A stretch of 6,135 nucleotides of DNA from Saprospiraceae bacterium (GCA_020437045.1 JAGQWV010000646.1:1-6135), one strand, 5' to 3'; numbered from the stretch's first letter, positions 1-6,135 are shown. Notes: generated by a model not told the origin, from the letters alone. Program-made: numbers and translations.

Positions 1-1252
1 GCAATTGATTTTCCAGGTAATTGCGATAGCTTGATTTAATAAAGTCCGGATAATTGCAGAAGAATGCGAATGAAGGCGTTTTTGTGGGGAGCTGACTGAT
101 GTATTTTATTTTAATAAATTTTCCCCGGTGTGCTGGTGGATGGTAGATCTCAATGGCTTTTAACATCACCTCGTTAAGTTCAGAAGTTTTTATCCTGGTC
201 TTTCGCTTTTCATAAATTTCCAGGGCAAGTTCCATGACTTTGAAAATTCGTTGTTTTTCCAAAGCGGAAATAAAGACGATCGGGACATCATTAAAAGGAG
301 CAAGACGATTTCTAATTTCGTTTTCCATATCTCTTGCCGTGTTTGTTTCTTTGTCCTCTACCAGATCCCATTTGTTTACGGCAACGACGATACCCTTCTT
401 TCGCTTGACCGCTAATTGATAAATCTGCAAATCCTGGGATTCTACTCCGGTGGTGGCATCGATCATGATTATGCAAACGTCGGATTCCTCGACAGCTCTT
501 ACCGCACGAATGGTCGAATAGAATTCCAGGTCTTCATGAATTTTGGTCTTTTTTCGCAATCCGGCAGTATCGATAAGATAAAAAGTGCGGTTAAACTTGG
601 TGTATTTTGTATGAATACTATCACGGGTAGTGCCGGCAATTTCAGTGACAATGTTTCGCTCTTCTCCGAGAAGGGCATTGGTTAGAGAGGATTTACCCAC
701 GTTTGGTTGACCAATGATGGCTATTTTCGGCAAGTCTGTCTCGAGTTGATCATCATCATCCGAAAGATTTTCGACCAGGGCATCCAATAGCTCACCACTT
801 CCACTGCCGGTAATCGAAGAAAGGAAGAAGGTGTCTTCAAATCCAAGACTCCAAAATTCATTAGCTTCCAATTGACGGGTATAATTATCCACCTTATTCA
901 CCGCCAGAAATACGGGTTTGTCCCCTTTGCGCAACATCGTGGCAACTTGCTCATCCAAATCCGTTACGCCAGTGGTTACATCAACCATAAAGATAATCGC
1001 CGAAGCTTCATCAATGGCAATGGTCACTTGCCGCCGGATAGCACTTTCAAATACATCATCCGATCCATGAACAAAGCCACCGGTGTCAATCACGGTAAAG
1101 GAAACACCATTCCATTCACTGGTACCATACAAACGGTCTCTCGTGACACCAGATACATTATCAATGATGGCTTCCTGCTGGCCAATCAACCGGTTATACA
1201 ACGTGGATTTACCTACGTTAGGCCTTCCAACAATAGCCACTATATTACTCAT
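1..1252 (-). CDS. der: Ribosome biogenesis GTPase Der (EngA), C-terminus cut by window edge
   Basis: Der is an essential tandem GTPase that acts in late 50S ribosomal subunit assembly in the cytoplasm. Translating the minus strand from the ATG at 1252-1250 gives 417 uninterrupted codons. The first G domain has G1 GRPNVGKST (residues 9-17), DTGG (56-59) and NKVD (119-122). An acidic linker (about 164-173) leads to the second G domain, with GQPNVGKSS (181-189), DTAG (228-231) and NKWD (293-296). The KH-like C-terminal domain starts near residue 345. The family is usually about 435-440 residues, so roughly 20 are missing beyond base 1; this is the window edge, not a mutation. The G5 loop of the first domain reads SSI (145-147) rather than SA-x. 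The start is fixed by the initial MSNIVAIVGRPNVGK and by the in-frame era stop 13 codons upstream. The gene lies 36 nt after era, probably in the same transcript. Adjacent era and der is, as I recall, common in Bacteroidota. Confidence 0.97.
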   Translation of the reverse strand, partial: MSNIVAIVGRPNVGKSTLYNRLIGQQEAIIDNVSGVTRDRLYGTSEWNGVSFTVIDTGGFVHGSDDVFESAIRRQVTIAIDEASAIIFMVDVTTGVTDLDEQVATMLRKGDKPVFLAVNKVDNYTRQLEANEFWSLGFEDTFFLSSITGSGSGELLDALVENLSDDDDQLETDLPKIAIIGQPNVGKSSLTNALLGEERNIVTEIAGTTRDSIHTKYTKFNRTFYLIDTAGLRKKTKIHEDLEFYSTIRAVRAVEESDVCIIMIDATTGVESQDLQIYQLAVKRKKGIVVAVNKWDLVEDKETNTARDMENEIRNRLAPFNDVPIVFISALEKQRIFKVMELALEIYEKRKTRIKTSELNEVMLKAIEIYHPPAHRGKFIKIKYISQLPTKTPSFAFFCNYPDFIKSSYRNYLENQL

Positions 1253-1288
1253 ATTATCTATTGAGAGGTGAGTTTGAATGTGCCGGTC

Positions 1289-2170
1289 TTACTGACTATA
1301 TCCTAATCGATCCAATAGCCGGTCGTTGTTGCGCCATCCTTCTCTCACTTTTACATGAAGTTGCAAAAATACTTTCTTTTCTAAAAAGGCTTCCATCTTA
1401 AGCCGGGCGTCTGTACCCAATCGTTTGATAGATTCACCTTTTTTGCCAATGATAATGGACAATTGTGATTTTCGATTCACAAAAATCAGTGCCTCAATCC
1501 GGATGATATCTTCTTCTTCCTTAAAGGATTCAATAGTTACTTCGCATGAATAGGGGATTTCTTCCCGGTACAAAAGAAAAATGTTTTCCCGGATGATTTC
1601 ACTGATGAAAAACCTTTGAGATCTATCACTCAGCTGGTCCGGTGGAAAGTACATGGGACCTTCCGGCAGCTGAGCAACAATTCGTTGGTAAAGGGATGCT
1701 GTATTAACTTTATTTAAAGCCGAAATAGCCATGATTTCAGCTTTTGGAAGGAGCGACTGATACCAATCTTTAATTTTCACCAGTTCTTCAGGGGCAAGAA
1801 GATCCATTTTATTTATCACTAAGAGAACCGGACAAGCCAGTTCGTTCAGCTTCTGGATGAGTATGTGATCTTCCTTATAATCATCGGATTGATCTACCAC
1901 AAACAGCATGACATCGGCATCTTCAAACGTAGTAAAGACATATCGATTCATTTTATCATGCATTTTGTACGAAGGATCGTGCACAAAACCGGGCGTATCA
2001 GAAAAAACAATCTGATAATCCTCTTCGGTGATGATACCCAATATTCTGTGTCTGGTAGTTTGCGGTTTGTAGGTGATTATCGACATATTTTCACCTACCA
2101 ATGCATTCATTAAAGTAGACTTGCCGACATTGGGTCGGCCGATGATATTGACAAAACCAGACTTAAACAT
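1289..2170 (-). CDS. era: GTPase Era, 30S ribosomal subunit maturation
   Basis: Era is a GTPase that binds the 3' end of 16S rRNA and helps 30S subunit maturation; part of the pool associates with the inner membrane. The 293 residues match the usual length of about 300. Visible motifs are G1 GRPNVGKST (11-19), the switch I segment around KPQTTRHR (35-42), G3 DTPG (58-61), G4 NKMD (120-123) and G5 SAL (150-152). The KH RNA-binding domain follows, with its GxxG loop GKKG at 242-245 and the conserved Era ending KVREGWRNNDRLLDRLGY. The ATG at 2170 places the G1 motif at the normal distance from the N-terminus. The gene begins 9 nt after the stop of the upstream uncharacterised gene and ends 36 nt before der, so the three are probably cotranscribed. 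No Shine-Dalgarno sequence precedes the start (TTTTGTCCC before ATG), which is normal in this phylum. Confidence 0.98.
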   Translation of the reverse strand: MFKSGFVNIIGRPNVGKSTLMNALVGENMSIITYKPQTTRHRILGIITEEDYQIVFSDTPGFVHDPSYKMHDKMNRYVFTTFEDADVMLFVVDQSDDYKEDHILIQKLNELACPVLLVINKMDLLAPEELVKIKDWYQSLLPKAEIMAISALNKVNTASLYQRIVAQLPEGPMYFPPDQLSDRSQRFFISEIIRENIFLLYREEIPYSCEVTIESFKEEEDIIRIEALIFVNRKSQLSIIIGKKGESIKRLGTDARLKMEAFLEKKVFLQLHVKVREGWRNNDRLLDRLGYSQ

Positions 2171-2179
2171 GGGACAAAA

Positions 2180-2761
2180 TTAATAAAGTCGGCGGCTCTT
2201 TCGCGATGACCAGGCCTCGACCTCTGCGATTAATCCTTTTGGAGAATAGGATCTCCAATTAGGAATCTGTAACTGTTTGTTCATATTGACATAAGCATCA
2301 ATACCTGTTTTACGCATTTCTGTATATACATGGTCCAATAGATTGATCATGAAAATGTATCCGCGTTCCTCAGCAATGTCTTCAAACCACTCTTCGTAAT
2401 AACAATCATCCGAACCATGGAAATTTAGGACATGGTCCATGATCAAAAGATACCTATTGATTCCCTCTTCTGTGAGTCGATCAATAATGTTTTGTTTGAA
2501 ATATAGGATGTCGTTAGAGAGGCAATCATTCCACTCTCCGATTAACTCTATAATGGCTGTCTGATCATCATAATCGACATAGATGATCTTGGCATATAAT
2601 GTCGCGGAGCCAAATTCATCCCATTGAGGGTGGATATAGTAATTGTATACCCGGTTGCTAAATTTAAATTCATCATATTCCCTTCCAAAATGAGGAGAAC
2701 GGGAGTCTTCAGATGAAACATAAGTATCTCTCCAGAGATAATGCGGTTCTATATCATGCAT
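2180..2761 (-). CDS. Uncharacterised 193-residue protein, first gene of the era-der operon
   Basis: I do not recognise a named family. The protein is soluble by inspection, with no signal peptide or membrane segment, and it is rich in aromatic and acidic residues. A charged N-terminus (1-37) is followed by a core (about 41-130): two beta-like stretches (ATLYAKIIYVDYDD, TAIIELIGEW), a helix (about 82-100), then the strand RYLLIMDHVLNF (103-114) and an acidic helix (YYEEWFEDIAEE). A second helix-rich part follows, and the C-terminus is basic (SSRKSRR). The strand-strand-helix-strand-helix order loosely recalls SpoIIAA/STAS-type folds, but this is only an impression. The start is secure: an in-frame TAA lies 12 codons upstream, with no start codon between it and the ATG at 2761. 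The stop is 9 nt before era, so it probably shares its transcript. The clean frame, the spacing and its own promoter candidate support a real gene. Its function is unknown. Confidence 0.88.
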   Translation of the reverse strand: MHDIEPHYLWRDTYVSSEDSRSPHFGREYDEFKFSNRVYNYYIHPQWDEFGSATLYAKIIYVDYDDQTAIIELIGEWNDCLSNDILYFKQNIIDRLTEEGINRYLLIMDHVLNFHGSDDCYYEEWFEDIAEERGYIFMINLLDHVYTEMRKTGIDAYVNMNKQLQIPNWRSYSPKGLIAEVEAWSSRKSRRLY

Positions 2762-2829
2762 AAAATTGCTATTCGCAGCTTTTCTTTTTACTTAATCTCT
2801 TTAACAAAAAAGAAGGTCGAAATGATTCA

Positions 2830-2860
2830 CAAAGATCCATAAAGTCTGGATGCAACTCAA
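2830..2860 (-). promoter_or_regulatory. Candidate promoter for the minus-strand operon
   Basis: Read on the minus strand, TTG (2860-2858), a 20-nt spacer and GATCTTTG (2837-2830) match the Bacteroidota housekeeping promoter TTG-N17-23-TAnnTTTG at all positions but one (G for the first T of the -7 box). Transcription would start near 2823-2825, giving a leader of about 60 nt before the ATG at 2761. I found no comparably good plus-strand promoter for the divergent kinase gene in the 2762-2965 spacer. The spacer is AT-rich and holds no other recognisable feature. Confidence 0.45.
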
Positions 2861-2965
2861 TTCTTTCAATTGACATTTTTAAACTATTTTTTCTCCTGTT
2901 TTGCAATCAGTTTAAAAGGCTGGAGCTTCTTTAAAAACAAAATTCGAAGGTTTATCTTGTAAGTG

Positions 2966-3475
2966 ATGAAAGAAATTATCGTAACCGGACCTGAATGCAG
3001 CGGCAAGACTACGCTGGCCCGGGCATTGAGTGTTCGCCTTCCTGGAATATTGGTGCCGGAGATTTCCCGATCACTACTCACGCTGACTAACAATAATTAT
3101 AAGGAACGGGACCTGGTGACAATCGCTAGATATCAACAATTTGTCCGGAGTACGGCCAGAATTACAGAAAAGGAATGGCTGGTCAATGATACCGGTTTGC
3201 TGGTGATCAAAGTATGGTCCGAATTCAGGTTTGGGAAGACTGATCCCTTTATTGATGAAGGCTTCTATAATACAGAAGTTGATTTATGGCTCTTATGTGA
3301 ACCTTTGCAGATCTGGGAAGACGACGGTTTGAGAGTGAATAAAAATGAACGTGAAGTTCTATTCTCACTGTATCATGATCATTTGATACAATCTGGGAAA
3401 CCCTTTAAGATTGTACCCGCAATTTCCGAAGAAAGGCGGTTGAATTGGACGATAAATTGCCTATCAAAAATTTAA
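2966..3475 (+). CDS. NadR-like P-loop ATPase/kinase (AAA_28 family), possible vitamin or nucleoside kinase
   Basis: This 169-residue protein resembles the C-terminal ribosylnicotinamide kinase domain of NadR, without the NadR DNA-binding or adenylyltransferase domains. Visible motifs are a Walker A GPECSGKTT (8-16), the family VPE-x-x-R segment (E32, R35), and NDTGLLVIKVWSEFRFG (74-90), which corresponds to the DTD-x-x-x-x-KxWSE block of NadR-like kinases. Next come a strand LWLLCEP (107-113) and a lid-like W-x-D-D-G-x-R (117-123). The third residue of the DTD triplet is Gly here (D75-T76-G77). Phosphotransfer to a small nucleoside-like substrate is the family expectation; the true substrate is unknown. 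Only GTG 2963 and ATG 2966 are possible starts, because TAA sits at 2960-2962; I prefer ATG. The gene ends just before a TPP riboswitch and thiamine receptor, so a thiamine-salvage role is possible. However, it lies upstream of the riboswitch and is not under its direct control. Confidence 0.9.
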   Translation: MKEIIVTGPECSGKTTLARALSVRLPGILVPEISRSLLTLTNNNYKERDLVTIARYQQFVRSTARITEKEWLVNDTGLLVIKVWSEFRFGKTDPFIDEGFYNTEVDLWLLCEPLQIWEDDGLRVNKNEREVLFSLYHDHLIQSGKPFKIVPAISEERRLNWTINCLSKI

Positions 3476-3489
3476 TTATACTACTTTTG
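3457..3489 (+). promoter_or_regulatory. Promoter for the riboswitch-receptor transcript
   Basis: TTG at 3457-3459, a 22-nt spacer and TACTTTTG at 3482-3489 form a perfect -7 box (TAnnTTTG) at a spacing within the range reported for Bacteroidota (17-23). The -33 element lies inside the last codons of the kinase gene, whose stop is at 3473-3475. Transcription would begin near 3494-3497, almost exactly where the TPP aptamer begins, so the aptamer is the very 5' end of the receptor mRNA. This agreement between two independent signals raises confidence. Confidence 0.65.
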
Positions 3490-3501
3490 CCTTGTTGATA
3501 C

Positions 3502-3630
3502 TCGAAATTGGGGTGCCTCCGGTACATATACCGTTAGAAGGGCTGAGATCATACCCATTGCCTGTAGGTAGTCTAAAATACTCCTACCCAAAAGGCAGGA
3601 ACCTGCTCAGGTAATGCTGAGAAGGGACAT
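3502..3630 (+). promoter_or_regulatory. TPP riboswitch (THI element)
   Basis: This is a thiamine pyrophosphate-sensing RNA controlling the receptor gene that begins 56 nt later. The diagnostic core is present: GGGGTGC (3510-3516), GGGCTGAGA (3540-3548), ATACCC (3551-3556) and CAGGTAATGCTGAGAAGGGA (3608-3627). P2 pairs 3511-3514 with 3553-3556. The P3 arm ends in CGGTA/TACCG (3520-3524 with 3529-3533, loop CATA) above a short base near 3516-3518/3540-3542. P4 pairs CCT 3602-3604 with AGG 3623-3625. P5 pairs CTCAG 3606-3610 with CTGAG 3617-3621 around the loop GTAATG. An extra hairpin is inserted between P2 and P4 (3559-3597). I cannot see a strong P1 helix: only two or three pairs are possible directly outside the core. 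The family usually turns genes off when TPP is plentiful. No U-tract terminator follows, so control of translation is more likely than attenuation. Confidence 0.95.
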
Positions 3631-3690
3631 ATGAACCCATTTAGAGTCATTTTGTTAATAGCCCTTGGGCTTAAATGTAAAAACAGATGA
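3631..3690 (+). CDS. Possible 19-residue leader ORF translationally coupled to the receptor
   Basis: An ATG at 3631, four bases after the conserved GGGA of the aptamer, opens a short frame reading MNPFRVILLIALGLKCKNR. It ends at TGA 3688-3690, which overlaps the receptor start as ATGA (3687-3690). The sequence AGAAGGGACAT before it could act as a Shine-Dalgarno element, and its AGG is the 3' strand of aptamer helix P4, so TPP binding would hide it. Ribosomes ending here could re-initiate on the receptor. The peptide is hydrophobic but has no recognised family. Short open frames arise easily by chance and this phylum relies little on Shine-Dalgarno sites, so it is a hypothesis, not a confident gene. 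Confidence 0.3.
   Translation: MNPFRVILLIALGLKCKNR
3638..3677 (+). promoter_or_regulatory. Candidate expression-platform hairpin before the receptor start
   Basis: CATTTAG (3638-3644) can pair with TTAAATG (3671-3677; six Watson-Crick pairs plus one G-U). Inside it, GCCC/GGGC (3661-3664 with 3667-3670) forms a compact stem capped by a CUUG-type tetraloop; an extra A-U pair (3660/3671) competes with the outer G-U pair. The structure ends nine bases before the receptor ATG at 3687 and could hinder ribosome entry. It is followed by TAAAA rather than a run of T, so it does not look like an intrinsic terminator. It was folded by eye only. Confidence 0.3.
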
Positions 3691-6101
3691 TTCGTTTATG
3701 CTTTACCATCTTCATGATGGGATCTCTTCTGGTTAATGCCCAGGATTTATTGCAAGGAAAGATTACAGATATCCAAGGTGTTCCATTACCGGGAGCGCAC
3801 ATTAAAATGGATGATTCCTTAACCACTGTTTCAGATCTGGATGGTCAATTTCTTTTAGATGGCCTCACGAGGGGAACGCATTTTCTGGAAATACGAGCTT
3901 TGGGATACCTCACCTATTCCGATACCATTTTACTCAACTCGGATTTGGATGTCACTATACAGCTGGAGGAACAACTATATGATCTTCAGGTCGTAAAATT
4001 ATCTGCCTCATGGATCAAACCGGGGCAACCATTCACCTATACTCAAATGAGTAAGGATCAGATTAAATCTCAGAATTTTGGTAGGGATATGCCCTATTTG
4101 CTCCAGACCTTACCTTCGACGGTGGTGACTTCCGATGCAGGCACCGGTATTGGATATACCGGCATCAGGGTGAGGGGTTCAGATCCAACCCGGATCAATG
4201 TTACCCTCGATGGGGTACCCATCAATGATGCCGAATCACAGGGTGTCTTTTGGGTTGACTTGCCTGATCTCGCCAGCAATGCAGGAGCCATTCAAGTGCA
4301 GCGGGGAGTAGGCACTTCTACCAATGGTGCCGGTGCATTTGGAGCAACCATCAATGTGAAAACCTCAGGATTGGAGGATCAAATGTATGGCATCGTGGAT
4401 CTCACTGCTGGTTCATTTAATACATTGAGAGCTAATGCTAAATTTGGAACAGGCTTGATCGACAAGCACTTCTCCTTGCAAGGAAGTTTTTCTCATATCC
4501 AATCAGATGGATATATTGACCGGGCTTCTGCAGATCTCAATTCCATTTATCTGAGTGGGACGGTATTAGGAAGAAACAGTTCTTTTAAGGTCAATTTTCT
4601 AAAGGGCAAGGAGGTGACTTATCAAGCCTGGAATGGTGTGCCCAGCCAATACGTGAGTGATCCTTTGCTCCGGACATACAACACCGCCGGACTGAAATCT
4701 GATGGAACTTTCTACGATAATGAAGTCGATGATTATGGGCAAACTCACCTGCATGGCATCTTTCACAAGCAGTGGAATGACCTAAGTTTGCAAACTACAT
4801 TTCACTATACCCATGGTGCGGGCTTTTATGAGCAATATCGTTCTGATGAGACGATCAGTGACTATGGATTTGAGGACCTTTCCGGGACTGATGATTTGAT
4901 CCGAAGAAGATGGCTGGACAACGATTTTTATGGAGCAATATTTAATTTACAAAGGAGTAAGCCACAATCGGTCTACAGCTTTGGGGGTGGTGGTAACATT
5001 TATCAGGGAGATCATTTCGGAGAAGTGATCTGGTTAGCTGGTAGAGGAGATATCGATCCACAGGAGTATTATCGTAACGATGCCGTGAAGTACGATGTAA
5101 ACTTATACAACCAATATCAATATTTGTTTGCTGGCGACTGGACGGTTTTTGCCGATATGCAATGGCGCATGGTTAGTTATAAATTTGAGGGTTTTAATGC
5201 CAGTCAGGATGTTGCCGATCAATCTGTAATTCAGCACTTTTTCAATCCCAAATTCGGTGTCGAGAAGAAAATTAATCAGCTGACCACTTACTACTCGGTT
5301 GGTGTGGCACACCGGGAACCTAACCGGGATGATTATGTCCAATCAACACCTCAAAGCAGACCAAGACCAGAACGTCTGATAGATCATGAGTTGGGAGCTC
5401 GTTTTTCGGCAGACAAAATCATCATATCTCTCAATCTGTTCTATATGGATTATAAAGATCAGTTAGTACTTACGGGTGCGATAAATGATGTTGGAGAATA
5501 TAACCGGGTGAATGTTGATCAAAGTTATCGCATCGGATTAGAGTATAGTCTGTCATTCCAATTCAACCGAAATCTTACCCTTGGTGGTTCCTTCACCTGG
5601 AACAGGAGCCGGATTAAGTCCCTTACTGAAGCCATAGATAACTGGGATACCGGTAAACAAGTGATCGAAGAACACCGCAATGTACCGATATCTTTTTCAC
5701 CGGAAATCTTAACGTCAGCATTGATTGATTTGACAGTTTTGAAGAAAAAAAGAATGGATTTAAAGCTGAGGACCGATTACCGGTTTGTGGGAAAGCAATA
5801 TCTGGATAACACTGGTGATGATTTGTCAGCATTATCTAGCTATCAACAAACGGATCTCGGGGTTTTTATGAATTGGTATCTTCCATTTCTTGACCAGATA
5901 ACGTTCAAATGTCAGGTGATCAACTTATTTGATAAGTCATTCGTAAACAATGGATGGGTCTATCGATATATTTCTGCTGGATATGATGCCACTCCCGATG
6001 ATCCACATGCGTCACATATTGGTGGCGATACTTATACCTTGAGTGGATTTTATCCTCAGGCGGGACTTCACGTATTATTCGGGATAACGGTGAATTTTTG
6101 A
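3687..6101 (+). CDS. TonB-dependent outer-membrane receptor, probable thiamine transporter (Omr1-type)
   Basis: This is an outer-membrane active transporter that takes up its ligand using energy from the TonB-ExbBD complex; the TPP riboswitch in its leader makes thiamine or a thiamine derivative the likely ligand. A signal peptide (1-18, cleavage likely after VNA) is followed by a carboxypeptidase-regulatory-like domain (about 22-94: GKITDIQGVPLPGAHI, DLDGQFLLDGL, IRALGY). The plug (about 98-226) includes GIRVRGSDPTRINVTLDGVP (159-178) and QRGVGTSTNGAGAFGATIN (205-223). The rest is a beta barrel ending in LHVLFGITVNF, with the terminal Phe typical of outer-membrane proteins. The length of 804 is normal for a complete receptor, and no SusD partner is visible. 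The start is secure: an in-frame TAA at 3678-3680 excludes earlier starts and the signal peptide begins at once. Substrate assignment rests on the riboswitch, not on binding residues. In related genomes a PnuT-type permease and thiamine pyrophosphokinase often follow, but the window stops 34 nt after this gene. Confidence 0.95.
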   Translation: MIRLCFTIFMMGSLLVNAQDLLQGKITDIQGVPLPGAHIKMDDSLTTVSDLDGQFLLDGLTRGTHFLEIRALGYLTYSDTILLNSDLDVTIQLEEQLYDLQVVKLSASWIKPGQPFTYTQMSKDQIKSQNFGRDMPYLLQTLPSTVVTSDAGTGIGYTGIRVRGSDPTRINVTLDGVPINDAESQGVFWVDLPDLASNAGAIQVQRGVGTSTNGAGAFGATINVKTSGLEDQMYGIVDLTAGSFNTLRANAKFGTGLIDKHFSLQGSFSHIQSDGYIDRASADLNSIYLSGTVLGRNSSFKVNFLKGKEVTYQAWNGVPSQYVSDPLLRTYNTAGLKSDGTFYDNEVDDYGQTHLHGIFHKQWNDLSLQTTFHYTHGAGFYEQYRSDETISDYGFEDLSGTDDLIRRRWLDNDFYGAIFNLQRSKPQSVYSFGGGGNIYQGDHFGEVIWLAGRGDIDPQEYYRNDAVKYDVNLYNQYQYLFAGDWTVFADMQWRMVSYKFEGFNASQDVADQSVIQHFFNPKFGVEKKINQLTTYYSVGVAHREPNRDDYVQSTPQSRPRPERLIDHELGARFSADKIIISLNLFYMDYKDQLVLTGAINDVGEYNRVNVDQSYRIGLEYSLSFQFNRNLTLGGSFTWNRSRIKSLTEAIDNWDTGKQVIEEHRNVPISFSPEILTSALIDLTVLKKKRMDLKLRTDYRFVGKQYLDNTGDDLSALSSYQQTDLGVFMNWYLPFLDQITFKCQVINLFDKSFVNNGWVYRYISAGYDATPDDPHASHIGGDTYTLSGFYPQAGLHVLFGITVNF

Positions 6102-6135
6102 TTGTAAGAGCTAGTAGATGAACCCATAAGTTATT

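Noticed and set aside
234..1271. Plus-strand open frames across 234-419, 416-685, 872-1264 and 1083-1271
   Set aside because: They lie antisense to der, which has continuous conserved GTPase motifs on the minus strand. The plus-strand translations show no recognisable domain.
1253..1291. Era and Der are in the same reading frame, separated by one TAA and 12 sense codons, so stop read-through would fuse them
   Set aside because: Same-frame neighbours occur one time in three, both proteins have normal ends, and there is no read-through signal.
1865..2113. Plus-strand open frame of 82 codons
   Set aside because: It is the antisense shadow of the Era G domain.
2175..2182. Perfect TAnnTTTG box (TAATTTTG, minus strand) just before the era ATG, which would give a leaderless era transcript
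   Set aside because: No TTG element lies at a suitable distance upstream, and such an 8-mer with six fixed bases is expected a few times by chance in an AT-rich window.
2963..2965. GTG as the start of the NadR-like kinase
   Set aside because: The ATG immediately after it (2966) is the stronger start codon and gives the usual short lead into the first beta strand. The difference is one residue.
2884..3093. Minus-strand open frame of 69 codons crossing the spacer and kinase start
   Set aside because: It overlaps the Walker A coding region of the kinase on the other strand and has no visible domain.
3660..3671. AGCCC/GGGCT hairpin as an intrinsic terminator
   Set aside because: It is short and followed by TAAATGTAAAA rather than a T-run. 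A translational role is more likely.
4094..5832. Minus-strand open frames at 4094-4291, 5103-5342 and 5623-5832
   Set aside because: All are antisense to the intact TonB-dependent receptor and show no protein features.
3631..6127. Decamer ATGAACCCAT repeated at 3631-3640 and 6118-6127
   Set aside because: Several 10-mer matches are expected by chance in a window this size. The second copy reaches a stop after three codons and its surroundings differ.

Overview
The window looks like ordinary chromosome from a member of the Bacteroidota. The evidence is a TonB-dependent receptor with an N-terminal carboxypeptidase-regulatory-like domain, promoter-like TTG/TAnnTTTG pairs, no strong Shine-Dalgarno sequences before the main genes, adjacent era and der genes, and a NadR-like AAA_28 ATPase. 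Saprospiria or Chitinophagia-like bacteria are possible, but I cannot fix the rank from sequence alone.

The layout is two divergent groups around an AT-rich spacer (about 2762-2965). On the minus strand, a likely three-gene operon runs leftward: an uncharacterised 193-residue protein (2761-2180), the 30S-assembly GTPase Era (2170-1289) and the 50S-assembly double GTPase Der (1252 to beyond base 1, C-terminal end missing). The gaps are 9 and 36 nt. A Bacteroidota-type promoter lies at 2860-2830.

On the plus strand, a 169-residue NadR-like P-loop kinase (2966-3475) is followed by a 211-nt gap. Almost all of that gap is a thiamine pyrophosphate (TPP) riboswitch with its promoter. The riboswitch precedes an 804-residue TonB-dependent outer-membrane receptor (3687-6101), which is therefore best read as the thiamine (vitamin B1) receptor called Omr1 in Bacteroidota. 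The partners expected downstream (PnuT-like inner-membrane transporter, thiamine pyrophosphokinase) lie outside the window. Bases 6102-6135 hold nothing I can identify.

The parts most worth a second look are in the riboswitch leader. There is a roughly 40-nt extra hairpin between P2 and P4. A 19-codon hydrophobic ORF starts at the 3' edge of the aptamer and overlaps the receptor start as ATGA. A pair of mutually exclusive pairings could form the expression switch. The NadR-like kinase beside a thiamine receptor is a candidate for an unassigned vitamin-salvage kinase. I see no mobile element, CRISPR array, rRNA or tRNA.
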